From NCBI GenBank assembly GCA_010093685.1, contig MU006233.1:1-64000 (forward strand): DNA of 64,000 bases, in the 5' to 3' direction. The DNA comes from Ophiobolus disseminans. Lineage: Eukaryota; Ascomycota; Dothideomycetes; Pleosporales; Phaeosphaeriaceae. Below the pieces are notes generated by a model. That model saw only the letters and a program-made list of their open reading frames with translations. It ran no database searches and was not told the origin of the DNA. Positions 54,763 to 64,000 of this stretch are shown here, one piece after another. Positions within the stretch are counted from its first letter, which is position 1; each line of letters begins with the position of its first letter. Both the position numbers and the translations under genes were made by a program.

Positions 54763-56666
54763 CTAGTCCAAGTCCGCTTGCCTCTTCACCGGACTAGTGC
54801 GCGATGGGCTGTCAACCACCGCCGCCCCGCTGACGCCAGGTGCAAGGTGCAGACTGCTCCGGACAATCCCCCTCGTGCCTGTCGACGGCTGCGCGATGCT
54901 GCCTCGTCGGTCCCGGTCCGGATCCACAAGATTCACCGGCGCATACTCCTCCTGGTTTTGTAGGTGCGCATTCATCCGCGCCTCTTCCCGCATCTTCTTG
55001 ATCTTCATGTAGTTGTACGCTGCTATGCTTCCGATGGTGACAAAGAGACCGCTGATGTTGATGGGCGTGAGCTGGTCGTGGAACACGAGGTTCGCGGTCC
55101 CGATGGTCACGACCTCCTTGAAGATGCCGCAGATACTGAGTGTGACCACCGAGGTGCGCTTCAGCAGAGCAAACTCGGATGCCGTCATGAGGAAGGCGAG
55201 CACTCCAGGGAACAAGAGGATGCCAATTCCGAACCCAGTGCCCTTCATTTCAAAAAGCCGTGCAAGGCCCGCCTTGAGCGCAGGGAAGCCTTCTACGGGT
55301 ATCGCAAGCACAATCAAACTTGTAAACATGACAGGTGCCAGGAAGAAGATGGATGAGAACGGATTGGCGGTTGCGGGGTTACGGAGAAGGAGGATCTGCG
55401 TGAGCGACCATCTGAAGCCGGACGAGCAGGCGGAGGCCATGACGAGAATGAAGCCGAGCGCGTGGAAGGCCGTCTCGCCGGCGACCATCATGATGACGCC
55501 GATGGTCATGATTGAGATGATGAACACAAGGCGCCACGAGGGCTGCTCGAGGCGGAAGAGGAACGCAAAGATGAGCACGAAGCCGAGTGCGGAGGACTTG
55601 CACATTGCTGGAGCTGGGGTTAGCAGTCTTCAAGCGCCCGAGAGTTGGGATACGCACTGAAGAAGGTCAGGGAGATGAACTTCAGACTCGTGTTGCCCAG
55701 CCCAATGTCCATGCCGGTTGCAGCCCCACACGGCCCTATCCTGCTAAAGTAGAACCACTTCGTCATGAGCGGCTTCTTGGGGTCTACCGGCTCCATGCGG
55801 GTGCCCGGTGCATGCGGGTTGAGGGAGTCGTGTCGGGGGCGGAGCGAGGGGACCAGGAACAGGACGAGTGAGGCGAGCGCGAACTGGACAATCATGTGCA
55901 GACAGGTCGTGAAGAGCGGAAAGGGGAAGATGTTGGTGGTCTCGCCGGCGCCCTTGGCCTCCTTGAACATCCACTTGTTGTAGACGGATATGGATATGGA
56001 GAAGAGGTACCACATGGCGATGAGCACCCCGTTGATCAGCATGGACCGGATGAGGTTCTGGTCGGCCAGCTTCTTCTCCTCCTTGGTGTACGTGTCGGTG
56101 GGCACGATGCGCTGGTCCAGCAGCGTGTTCCTGCGCTTCCGCCTGCGCCGCCGCCGCCGGTCTCGCTTGGTCAGCCCCGTCTCCTCGTCGTCGTCGAGGC
56201 CGTCTGCGCTCATGTCGTCCAGCTCGAGGTCGGTGCTGTCGCTGAGGGACTCGGAGCCTGAGTGCTCTGCAGCCGAGTCGCGCTCGTCCCCTTCCTCGGC
56301 AATGTGGTCGGAGCGCCGTCTCCTATGTTTTTGTGGGTCCTTGTTGCTCGACGACGGCAGCGCGGCGCCGGCGAGGGACGAGGACCGTCTGCGGGCGTGC
56401 TGGGCGGCCTGCTCGTTGTCCATGATGGCGGGCACGGAGGGGTGGAGGTGCCGCGCGATGTCCTGCGGGCGGGCGACGGGGAGGCCGTCGCGGTCGCGGT
56501 CGCTGTCGGCGTCGGACAGGGAACTGTCTGAGGGCAGCGAGGGCAGCGTGCGCAGAGGAAACTCGTTGCCCGGGCTCCTGAGCGGTTGCGAGGGCGCGCC
56601 GTCCTGTGCAGCGAGCCAGCGATTGATGGCCGACTCGCTAGGTGCGCCGTCGTCTGCTGAAGTCAT
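54763..56666 (-). CDS. Ymd8-type triose-phosphate/nucleotide-sugar transporter
   Basis: A Golgi/ER membrane carrier of the DMT/TPT family. Two exons (56666-55658, 55607-54763) over a 50-bp intron encode 617 residues. The first about 200 are an acidic then Arg-rich cytosolic extension (TKRDRRRRRRRKRRNTLLDQ). Roughly ten membrane helices follow, starting LINGVLIAMWYLFSISISVY with the family motif SVYNKWMF. GAATGMDIGLGNTSLKFISL and the splice-completed FFTMCKSSALGFVLIFAFLF are diagnostic of the Ymd8/YML038C branch. Later helices include GIGILLFPGVLAFLMTASEF and TLSICGIFKEVVTIG. The tail is soluble. Yeast Ymd8's substrate is not established; none is assigned here. Confidence 0.9.
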
Positions 56667-57113
56667 GCTGGACCGCAGGGAGCCGCCTGATTCGCCTCAG
56701 CCGCGCTGGCGGCACCCAGCAAGCTTTCTGCGGAGTCGGGTGCGGGCGCGGGCGCAGGCTAGCACCAGGGGGCGTGTGCGTGTGCGTGTGGGAGAGCCGC
56801 TTCATCCACGGCGATGATGCAGGTACAGTCGCATTCACACATGCAGCGCCCGAGCTGCTGTCACGGCCCACGCAATCTGGTGCACCAGCCCTGGCCCGCG
56901 CCGGGCCAATTGCCGTCGCGCCTCGGATTAAGCGGGGCTTAGCCCGGTAGGGCGGGAGGGGTGCGCGAGATTCTCAAGATGCTTGTTTTCTACGTCTACG
57001 GTACTCTGCTGCCGATACACTTATGTTGCGCCCTTGCGCCGGGGTATGCCAAGTCCCAATCCAACGCCGTCCCCGCTCCACCCCATGACCGTCGCCACGT
57101 TATCGGCGGTATC
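56667..57113. other. Intergenic region with a short GTGTGC repeat
   Basis: 447 bp between two minus-strand genes. It contains a small gtgtgc tandem run near 56772-56790 and no gene. Confidence 0.5.
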
Positions 57114-58437
57114 CTATGCCGGCGGCGGCGGCTGCGTGGGCACCGACGGCATCTGCTCGATCTGCCGGATCAAGAAGCTCTTCTCGTCGATGAACTGCTC
57201 GTCCTCGGTGCGGTCCTCGAGGAACCCGGGCAGGAAGCGCAGCAGCTTCTCGCGGTTGCTCATCAAGATCTTCTGCACCGCCACCGACTTGTGCGGGTTG
57301 GCGACAAAGACCTGGCAGGGTCAGCATGTCCAGCGCCAGTGCCGTGGCCAACGTACCTTGAAGACGTGGAAGCCCTCGTAGTTGATCATCTTCCTGTCGT
57401 CTCGCAATAGCTTCATCACGATCTTGAGGTGCTCGCCAGAATCCACGTATTGCGTCATGACGTTGTAGTTTGCCCGGTCGAGCAGGATCTCGCCCAAGAG
57501 CTTGATCGACTGCCGCTTCGTCACGTAGCTCTCGGACTGGATCAGCCTGTTGTTGTACTGTTCAAAGAAGCGGTCGAAGTTCGTCTGCAGGAACGTCGCG
57601 ACAAGTGTCTTGTGTTTTGTGAGGAGTTCCTGTCCCATGTCAGGCCCAACACCGCGCCGTACTACAGCAACCATACCCTGAAAGTGTTAAATGCATCGGC
57701 GCCGACCTCAAATGCGCCCTTGTCTATCCAGTCGAAGAACCTCCAGAGCACCCCGTTCCCGGACGAGGGCACGTCGGGGTTGACGTTGCCCAGGTCCACT
57801 GCTTTGCCGTCCTCGGCGGGCTCGTCGTACAGCAGCAGCGCGCAGATGGCATCGTACTTGAGGGCCTCCCGGAGGACAGCGCCGCAGGGCATAGCACTCT
57901 CCCGCTTGTCGTAGCCCATGCACAGCCCTATTATTATTTGCGGTCGGAAAGTCACAATGTGGTGCAGCACCTCGGGCTCATCCTGCCCGGGCCGCTTGAA
58001 CCGAATCGCGGTCGAGAAGACGACCTGGGCATCCTTGCGCGACTCGAAGGGAAGGCGGTGGATATACAGCGCGAGATAGTACAGGAGGTCTTCGGCTATG
58101 ATTGCGGCCAGGTGCTCGTACACCGATTCGGGGTTCACGTCTGTGTCTTGGGGGCAATCAGTATGCGTGCTGGCGAGGGAAGCCGCTGTCGACGGGCCAT
58201 GCACTCACCGGGCGTGCCCTGGAGCCGGAGCTTCAACTGCTGGAGGCTGAAGGCCAGCGGCTCCTCTGTCTGCGTCTGGTCAGCGCCTCAACCGCCCACG
58301 CGTGCTTGTCCGAGGCCGCAAACCTTGGGGCTGGGCTTCTCGTCCTGTGCGAGACGCAACGTAAGCTCCTTGGTCTCTCGCGCAAGCTCCGCAGCACTCT
58401 TTTGCTTTTGCCGGCCAATGCCAAAAAATGAAGCCAT
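57114..58437 (-). CDS. hymA: HymA/Hym1 (Mo25 family) scaffold protein
   Basis: An armadillo-type scaffold. In fungi it acts in the RAM/NDR kinase pathway for polarity and cell separation, and A. nidulans HymA is needed for conidiophore development. Five exons (58437-58324, 58269-58209, 58140-57677, 57629-57357, 57311-57114) encode 369 residues. The N-terminus MASFFGIGRQKQKSAAELAR is typical. Conserved blocks are VYEHLAAIIAEDLLYYLALY, HIVTFRPQIIIGLCMGYDK, FEVGADAFNTFRELLTKHK, SNYV-type SESYVTKRQSIKLLGEILLD and INYEGFHVFKVFVANPHKS. The tail is LIRQIEQMPSVPTQPPPPA. Every splice junction falls in a conserved block and restores it. Confidence 0.96.
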
Positions 58438-58850
58438 GTTGAGAGGAAAAGCTGCGGAGCGGAGGTCCAGAGGCGATGTCGGGGTCGGAGAAGTGAGATA
58501 CTGTAGCTTGCAGCCGTCGCCGGGCCGCTCCTATTTGGCTGGCGCTGCGGTACGAGTCATCTGGGGTGAGTGATGCAGCTGGACGTCACGAGTATGGCAC
58601 GTCTGATGTTTGTTTGTGCTCTGGTGTTGTAGCGACGACGATGCGGCCTCAGCCCTGCCCAGGAGCCCGCGGAGGTGGCGAGCCCTGCAGCACGGGCGCT
58701 TCCAAGGTTAGCCCTACCGGTGCTTGCCGCGACTAGTCCACACGCGGTAGCCATGCTCGAAGCCATCCATCATTGCGTATACTGTAGTCTAAGCTATCTC
58801 GAGCGCCAATTTCATCACCACACCATGCCTGCTTTGCCCATGATTACCAA
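58438..58850. other. Promoter region of hymA
   Basis: 413 bp between the hymA start and the kinase stop; both genes run on the minus strand. No gene seen. Confidence 0.5.
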
Positions 58851-60210
58851 TCACGAAGAAAAGTAGCTTTGATGCAAAACCTTCAATGCTGGGTCAGCGT
58901 CTTGCCCATCGTCGCGGAACCTGTCTTACCTCTGCAGCAGTCATCCTTGCCCCACTTTCATATCGAACGAGGCTGCCAACAAGCTCGCGCCCTGCTTCGG
59001 AGACGGTCGGGAGCAACGCAGACCATTTCTGTGCTGGATACTCGTAGAACTGCACTTTTCCCCAGTCCCGAAAACCCGCTGCCTCCTGCTCGGATTAGCA
59101 ACACGCACTGAAATCGGCGCATCAACAGCATACCGGCCACACGTCGAGGTTTGGTGTCCCAAGCTTTTTGAACATGCTTTGTATCAAAGCCAAGTCGCTC
59201 CCCAGTTCCCCTGAATCGAACAACGTTGTATGGTCTGGATCCAATGCTTCGGCTACAGTGCACCCGGCCGCCCACAGATCCAAGCTGCAGTCATAGTGCG
59301 TGTTACCAAACAGTAGCTCTGGCGGTCTGTAGCAGGTCGTACCAACGTCCGTGATCTTCGAGTCGGCTGCTTCCGAGCCCGGTGCTGCGGGTGCCCACGC
59401 GATGCCAAAATCTGATAGATAGGCAGGTCCGTCCAGCGACTTCAACAGGATGTTGGAAGGTTTGATGTCTCGATGAATGATGCCCAGCCCGTGTATGTGG
59501 GCGAGAGCTGTGAATAGATCTTTGAGGCAAGTTTGGATTTGCGGTCTCGAAAGCTTGTTGGTCTGCAGGAGGTCGTTGAAATCATGCTTGATGAATGGAA
59601 GGACAAGAACAAAGTGGCTGCCATCTGCACGGAGACTCTCTAGGAGAGGTATGACCCTGTCGGAAGCTGCTAGGGTCAAGATTCTCGCCTCCCGTTTCGA
59701 GTCGTGTGGCTGTTCCATGGTAGACGGTGTGGTGACTTTGAGCGCAACAATCTTGCACTTTGCTTTTCGTATAAAGTAGTCGCCATCCTCCGGCGCAGAC
59801 GCCTTGTAGACTACAGAAAACAGACCTTCGCGGTGGTAGACGGCATCCTGGTACTTGCCGATTGATCTCCCACCGGGAGTTGGAACGTACTCTTCGTCCT
59901 ACGTGACGTGAGCTTGTGGAAAGGTACAACTGCACGGCAGTACTAGCCTCTTCGTTGGGAAAGTCAAGGGGACACGGTTTCAGACTTGCTACCTTTTCTT
60001 CACATAGTCGGTGATAGTCTTGCTTGCATCCGTCAGCGGCTGGGTCCGTCTTAGGTAATCACCTCGTACAGAAGAGTTTGCTTCGTCGTAGATTCCAGTC
60101 TCGGCTATCGTGGCTTTTCTATGAGCTTCGCCTGCGGGAATCGACGGATCCGATGTCTGGTATGCAGAAGAGCTGCGACTAGTCAGACCAGCGGTGGTGG
60201 TTGTGCTCGG
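58851..60210 (-). CDS. CDK-like protein kinase (5' end uncertain)
   Basis: A Ser/Thr kinase of the CMGC/CDK type, possibly in the fungal CDK-activating (Csk1/Cak1) group. Exons 59898-59134, 59085-58930 and 58880-58851 join in frame. An upstream exon ending at 60004 (TDASKTITDY, donor GTGAAG) also fits, but it has no ATG and its 5' boundary is unresolved before the stop at 60211. Kinase features are GRSIGKYQDAVYHREGLFSV (glycine loop, degenerate), KIVALKVTT (VAIK-type Lys), IIHRDIKPSNILLKS (catalytic loop), LSDFGIAWAP (DFG) and GTTCYRPPELLFG, where a CDK-like APE is replaced by PPE. Then comes SLDLWAAGCTVAEAL. The gene lies divergent from Syp1. Confidence 0.82.
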
Positions 60211-60708
60211 CTACTTGCATTCTGGTGGCAGTTGTCAATCGCGTGGCGAAGCCCAAGTCTGCACGCCAGCTCGGGGGGGCCATGTGGTGATGGAGTTGTA
60301 CTCGTGCTAGGATCAGCCGCACGCTGGTCGGTTGCAGTGTGTCCCAACTTCTAGCGTCAGTTCCGAGCCAAGGACAGCTGGTCACGATGCGATCTCGTGC
60401 AGGCCAAGGCATTCACAGGTCGTCGTCCTGCGCACTCACGGCATCCCCCGTCGCTCCCAAACAGCGCGCACGCCCACGCATCCAGCCGGCCACGCATTCA
60501 TTCATCCCAGCACCAGGGTTACGTCAGATCCCGGCCGAGCCGCGGTGGCATCGATCTAGCCCCAATGGGGCCCGACCCAAGCCACGACTGACAGCGAGCG
60601 CGGCCTGGCAGCTCCACGACACCTCGACGAGCTCGCCGAAGCTCAGTTCTATGTAAACACCCCCGGCCGCCTCCCCGTGGCTGTGCGCCCTGCCCTCCCC
60701 ATCGAACC
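60211..60708. other. Divergent promoter region (kinase / Syp1)
   Basis: About 500 bp before the Syp1 ATG. It probably includes the missing first exon of the kinase, which I could not place. No separate gene supported. Confidence 0.45.
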
Positions 60709-63690
60709 ATGGAGCTGCAACGCAAAGAATACCCGGCGCTGCTGGTGAGCTGCTCCCACGCCCTCCCACCGGCTCCCGCTCACGCTCACGCTCACGCACC
60801 GTGCAGACGACCCTCTCGCCCGCGCAGGCAGTCACCGTCCTCAATGATCGCATGAGCCATGTGGACCGCCTGAATGCGCAGATTGCCGACTGGCTGCAGG
60901 TGGGTGCGCCGCGTAACTCGCACGGCGGCCCAGTGTACTCACGCCCGTCTAGGAGCGGCGCCGCGTCGAGGAGCTCTACGTCCAAGGGCTGCGCAAACTC
61001 GCCCATCGCCACGCGCCCGACGAGGCCTCGGACCTGGGGTGCGCCACGGCCCCGCCCTGTACCCGCCCGCCCCCTCGCTGACGTGACGCAGCATCTTCTC
61101 GACGCCCTGGCAGCGCATCGTCGGCGCAACCGAGGCCGTCGCCCAGTCGCACGAGCACCTGGCGCGCAAGATCGAGGCCGACGTCGAGCGGCCCCTGCGC
61201 GAGTACTTCCGCGCCAACCGCGAGATCCAGGCCATGGGCAACATCGCGGGCAACCTGGCCGCCACGGCAAAGGACATCGACACGGCGCAGAGGAAGACGG
61301 GCAAGCTCAAGGACAAGGGCGCCAAGGCCAAGGCTTCTGCCGTCGCCGACGCCGCCCACGACGTCGAGCGCGCCGAGCTGTCTTGGGATTCATCGGCGCC
61401 CTACGTCTTCGAGCAGCTGCAGGCCATCGACGAAAGCCGCCTCAACCACCTGCGCGACGCCCTCACCCAGTTCCAGACTCACGAGGTCGACCAGGTCGAG
61501 CGCAGCCGGGTCACCGCCGAGGACACGCTCAATGCCCTGCTCAACATCGAGACGGCCGACGAGATCCAGACGTGGGCCCTGCGCATGCGCAGCGGCGACC
61601 TGCCCCCCGCCGCCCGCAAGATGAGCAACACGGGCACGCCGTCGAGGAGCCTGGCGCCGCCGCCCCATGCCGCCACCCCCGGCCAGGCAGACGACAACAG
61701 AAGCCAAAAGAGCGGCTCCGGTGCGTACATCGGGCCCCTGCGTGTGACCGGCTAACAGCTCGCAGTACAGGAGAAGCACAGCTCGAACCCGCTCAAGCGC
61801 TTCGGGACGGTCCTCGGCCGCCGCCGCCAGAGCGCGCATCCCTACGGCCGTGCCTCGTCGCCCGAGCGCAAGTCGTCCTCGAACAATCTGAGCTCCGCGT
61901 TCGGCGGGTTTGGCAAGGGCAAATCGAAAGATCGCGAGGCCCCGAGTTCTGCGGACCGTCCCGTCTCGCCCCTTCGATTCCAGTCGCAGACGCCCCGCTC
62001 CCCCGAACCACCCGAGTCCCCCAAGCAGACTCGAGCTCCAAGCATAGAAACCCCAAACGGAACAGCCGCCGACGCTCCTCTCGAGGCGAGCGGCTCGAGT
62101 GCAATGAATGGCGCAGTCCACGATTCGATCCCGGAATTGAGGGAGCCACCCCCACCCCCTCCGGTTGAAGAAGTAAACCCTGAGGTACGCAGGACAAACC
62201 AAGCGCACCTTCCGAGGCTGACCCCTGCGCAGCCTGAGAAGGACGCCGAGGGTTTCTCGGTCCCACCATCGACTATCGATGCCATCACGGAAGCCGAGCG
62301 GGAGGCTGGCTTGTAAGTGAGGTTTGACCGAGTTACAACTATGGCTGACCGCAGTGCAGCACCCAAGCCGAAAGTAATACCACTCCCCAATTCAAGCTCG
62401 ACATAAGAAACGCACCCATCCAAGAAGAAGATGGCGACGCCGACGCAGCGACGGCCAACTTGGTCAATACTCTACGAGCGGTAAGAGAGACGCACTACAT
62501 CTGTACAGCTTGGCCTAACCAACGAACAGCAAGCAGCGCCGCCGAAGCGAGCATCGACCTTGCGCGGTCGAAGAGATGTTCGCAACACAATATTCATCCC
62601 TAACCCGACGGCACCAGAACTGCAAAGTATAGGCGAGGCACCTCCACTACCATCCGCTGGTTCTGGTCCGAGTGCTGCAACATTTCCTACGCCAGCGCCT
62701 CTCCCGCAACCCACCTCGCCAGCATTCAAGCCCCCGCACAGGTCGCTGCTCTCGGACGACCCTGCGGCGTCCGACACACAATCCATTCGTTCAGGCCGAT
62801 CATTGAGTAGCTCCGCAAGCACCACGATCAAGCACCCGGACCTGCATGAGCCTGGGCTCAATGCGTCACTGGTAGAGACTGTCAGCGCGTGGTTCGAGCA
62901 GGGCACCGTTACCAAGGCCATGGTCATTGGGCAGGTCGCATTGGCCTACAATCCCGTCGATCTGTCGGCTGGACCATTTGGTACAGAAAGTGTGCGTCTG
63001 GAGAACTTTCCCGTGCTAGAGAAGGTTGCGCCCAACCCCGCATTCATCGAACAAGCGCCCGACAGTCCAGGAAACTACACCGTAGACCTTGCGAGAATCA
63101 CTAAGACATCGGTGGCGTTTCACTATCAGCTTCACATAGAGAACGACAATGTCGCTGCGCTCGCGCCACTCATCCTCTCCCCATTGTGGAAGACAGAAGC
63201 AGGCCAAGCGTCTGCCATTTTGAACTACTCTCTCAATCCCAAGTTCAACCTCGGCGGCACATCAAGCGTGACGATTCGGAACTTGGTATTGATAATACGA
63301 CTTGAACCTGGATCGAGAGCAACGTCCTGCCAGTCGAAGCCGCCTGGTACCTTTTCGCGAGATAAGAGTTTGATGTACTGGCGCCTGGGCGACGTCACAT
63401 TCTCCAAGGACCAACCAGCACAAGCCATCCGTGTACGTTTTGTTACGGAAGGCGAGGCCAAGCCGGGCAACACTGAGGCTCGGTGGGAGATCAGTGGCGA
63501 GCATTCAGTGACTCTCGGGAGTGGTTTGGGCGTCAGTGTGAGCGCGCGATTGAACGAGACCAAGCAAGACGGCGAAGCGGACCCCTTTGCTGACACGGAC
63601 GAGGCTGCGCCGCCAAGTAGTCCCGCGATTGGATGGATACCAGTTGCAACCGTGAAGCGCATCACGAGCGGCACCTACCTGGGTGTGTGA
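60709..63690 (+). CDS. syp1: Endocytic F-BAR/muniscin protein Syp1
   Basis: An early endocytic adaptor (yeast Syp1, FCHo family) that bends membrane and recruits cargo. Seven exons (60709-60744, 60807-60899, 60953-61038, 61092-61720, 61766-62312, 62360-62480, 62530-63690) encode 890 residues. The F-BAR domain fills about 1-255: MELQRKEYPALL, ERRRVEELYVQGLRKLAHRH, PWQRIVGATEAVAQSHEHLA, FRANREIQAMGNIAGNLAAT. The centre is Ser/Pro-rich and disordered, with KRFGTVLGRRRQSAHPYGRA. The C-terminal mu-homology domain (about 600-890) includes VETVSAWFEQGTVTKAMVIG, GQASAILNYSLNP and SLMYWRLGDVTFSKDQPAQA. An exon-5 stretch near 62180 could alternatively be an intron, but reading through keeps the frame. 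Confidence 0.93.
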
Positions 63691-64000
63691 AGATTGGATA
63701 ACGGACTAGGCAGGTGTTAATAGTGTATGTTGTGTTGTCGCAGGGTGTAGAAGTAGGGGGAGTATTCGTGATGGTGATTATTCATACCATGCACTGGCAG
63801 ACTATCAGCCAGTGCTTCTTGTAGATAGGTTAAACCATGGTAGTTATTATTGCATGGCCTACGATTGTCCCCGATCGCTTGCGTGTGACTTGGGTGGATA
63901 CGATCGTACGTTTTGTGGACTGAGTAGATGGACTGAGTAGACGTAGTCGGCCGTTTAGCCGGCTGAATCCTGCGGCGCTGCTTTCGGCCCAGCTTACTCG
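63691..64000. other. Downstream of syp1, no gene
   Basis: 310 bp of 3' flanking sequence; nothing further recognised before the window ends. Confidence 0.5.

Noticed and set aside
62176..62234. Intron in Syp1 exon 5 starting at GTACGC
   Set aside because: Reading through keeps the frame and gives plausible linker sequence; removal is possible but not needed.
1..64000. CRISPR array, bacterial operon, riboswitch or secondary-metabolite cluster
   Set aside because: No direct-repeat/spacer array was seen. Genes are intron-containing and individually promoted, and no PKS, NRPS or terpene synthase core is present.

Overview
The window is nuclear DNA from a filamentous ascomycete, most likely a Dothideomycete (Pleosporales-like). 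The evidence is dense genes with many 45-65 bp GT-AG introns, fungal-specific families (ApsA/Num1, Mtf2-like, eisosome Pil1/Lsp1, HymA, Syp1, large secreted catalase, GH5 mannanase), and an AT-rich block with transposons at one edge. The order is inferred from family content and intron style, not from a database match. Gene models were spliced by hand; where exon coordinates are given, the exon lengths sum to an intact reading frame.

Layout. 1-3060 is a transposon-rich margin: an AT-rich stretch, a 144-bp terminal-inverted-repeat element, and inverted LTR-like arms into which a complete Tc1/mariner element has inserted at a TA. 3064-20468 is a compact housekeeping block: ApsA-like cortical anchor, Cns1 co-chaperone, a 2EXR/F-box-like protein, mitochondrial serine hydroxymethyltransferase, RNA polymerase subunit Rpb5, leucine carboxyl methyltransferase Ppm1 and checkpoint protein Mad1. 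20607-30715 holds a Cys-rich single-pass membrane protein, a DsbA-like oxidoreductase, a secreted mannanase with an irregular 5' structure, a mitochondrial Mtf2-like protein and a C2H2 transcription factor. An intron-bearing tRNA-like gene lies at about 32.1 kb, followed by COPII Sec24 and the eisosome protein Pil1/Lsp1.

37.5-51 kb is looser and looks more accessory: a catalase pseudogene with three in-frame stops, two lineage-type hypothetical proteins, an alpha/beta hydrolase, a small cytochrome b5, and a tandem pair of F-box proteins of which the second is decayed. 51-64 kb returns to conserved genes: succinyl-CoA:3-oxoacid CoA-transferase, an apparent fusion of an ER FKBP prolyl isomerase with a STIMATE/YPL162C-type membrane protein, a Ymd8-type nucleotide-sugar transporter, HymA/Mo25, a CDK-like kinase and the endocytic F-BAR/muniscin Syp1.

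These are independent nuclear genes, not an operon or a biosynthetic cluster. Themes that recur are membrane traffic and cortex (ApsA, Sec24, Pil1, Syp1, transporter), one-carbon and methyl metabolism (SHMT, Ppm1) and mitosis (Mad1, ApsA). The most unusual items are the FKBP-membrane-protein fusion, the nonsense-riddled catalase with every intron and active-site motif still intact, the nested transposon junction, and the eisosome gene with a probable split start codon and a GC-AG intron.
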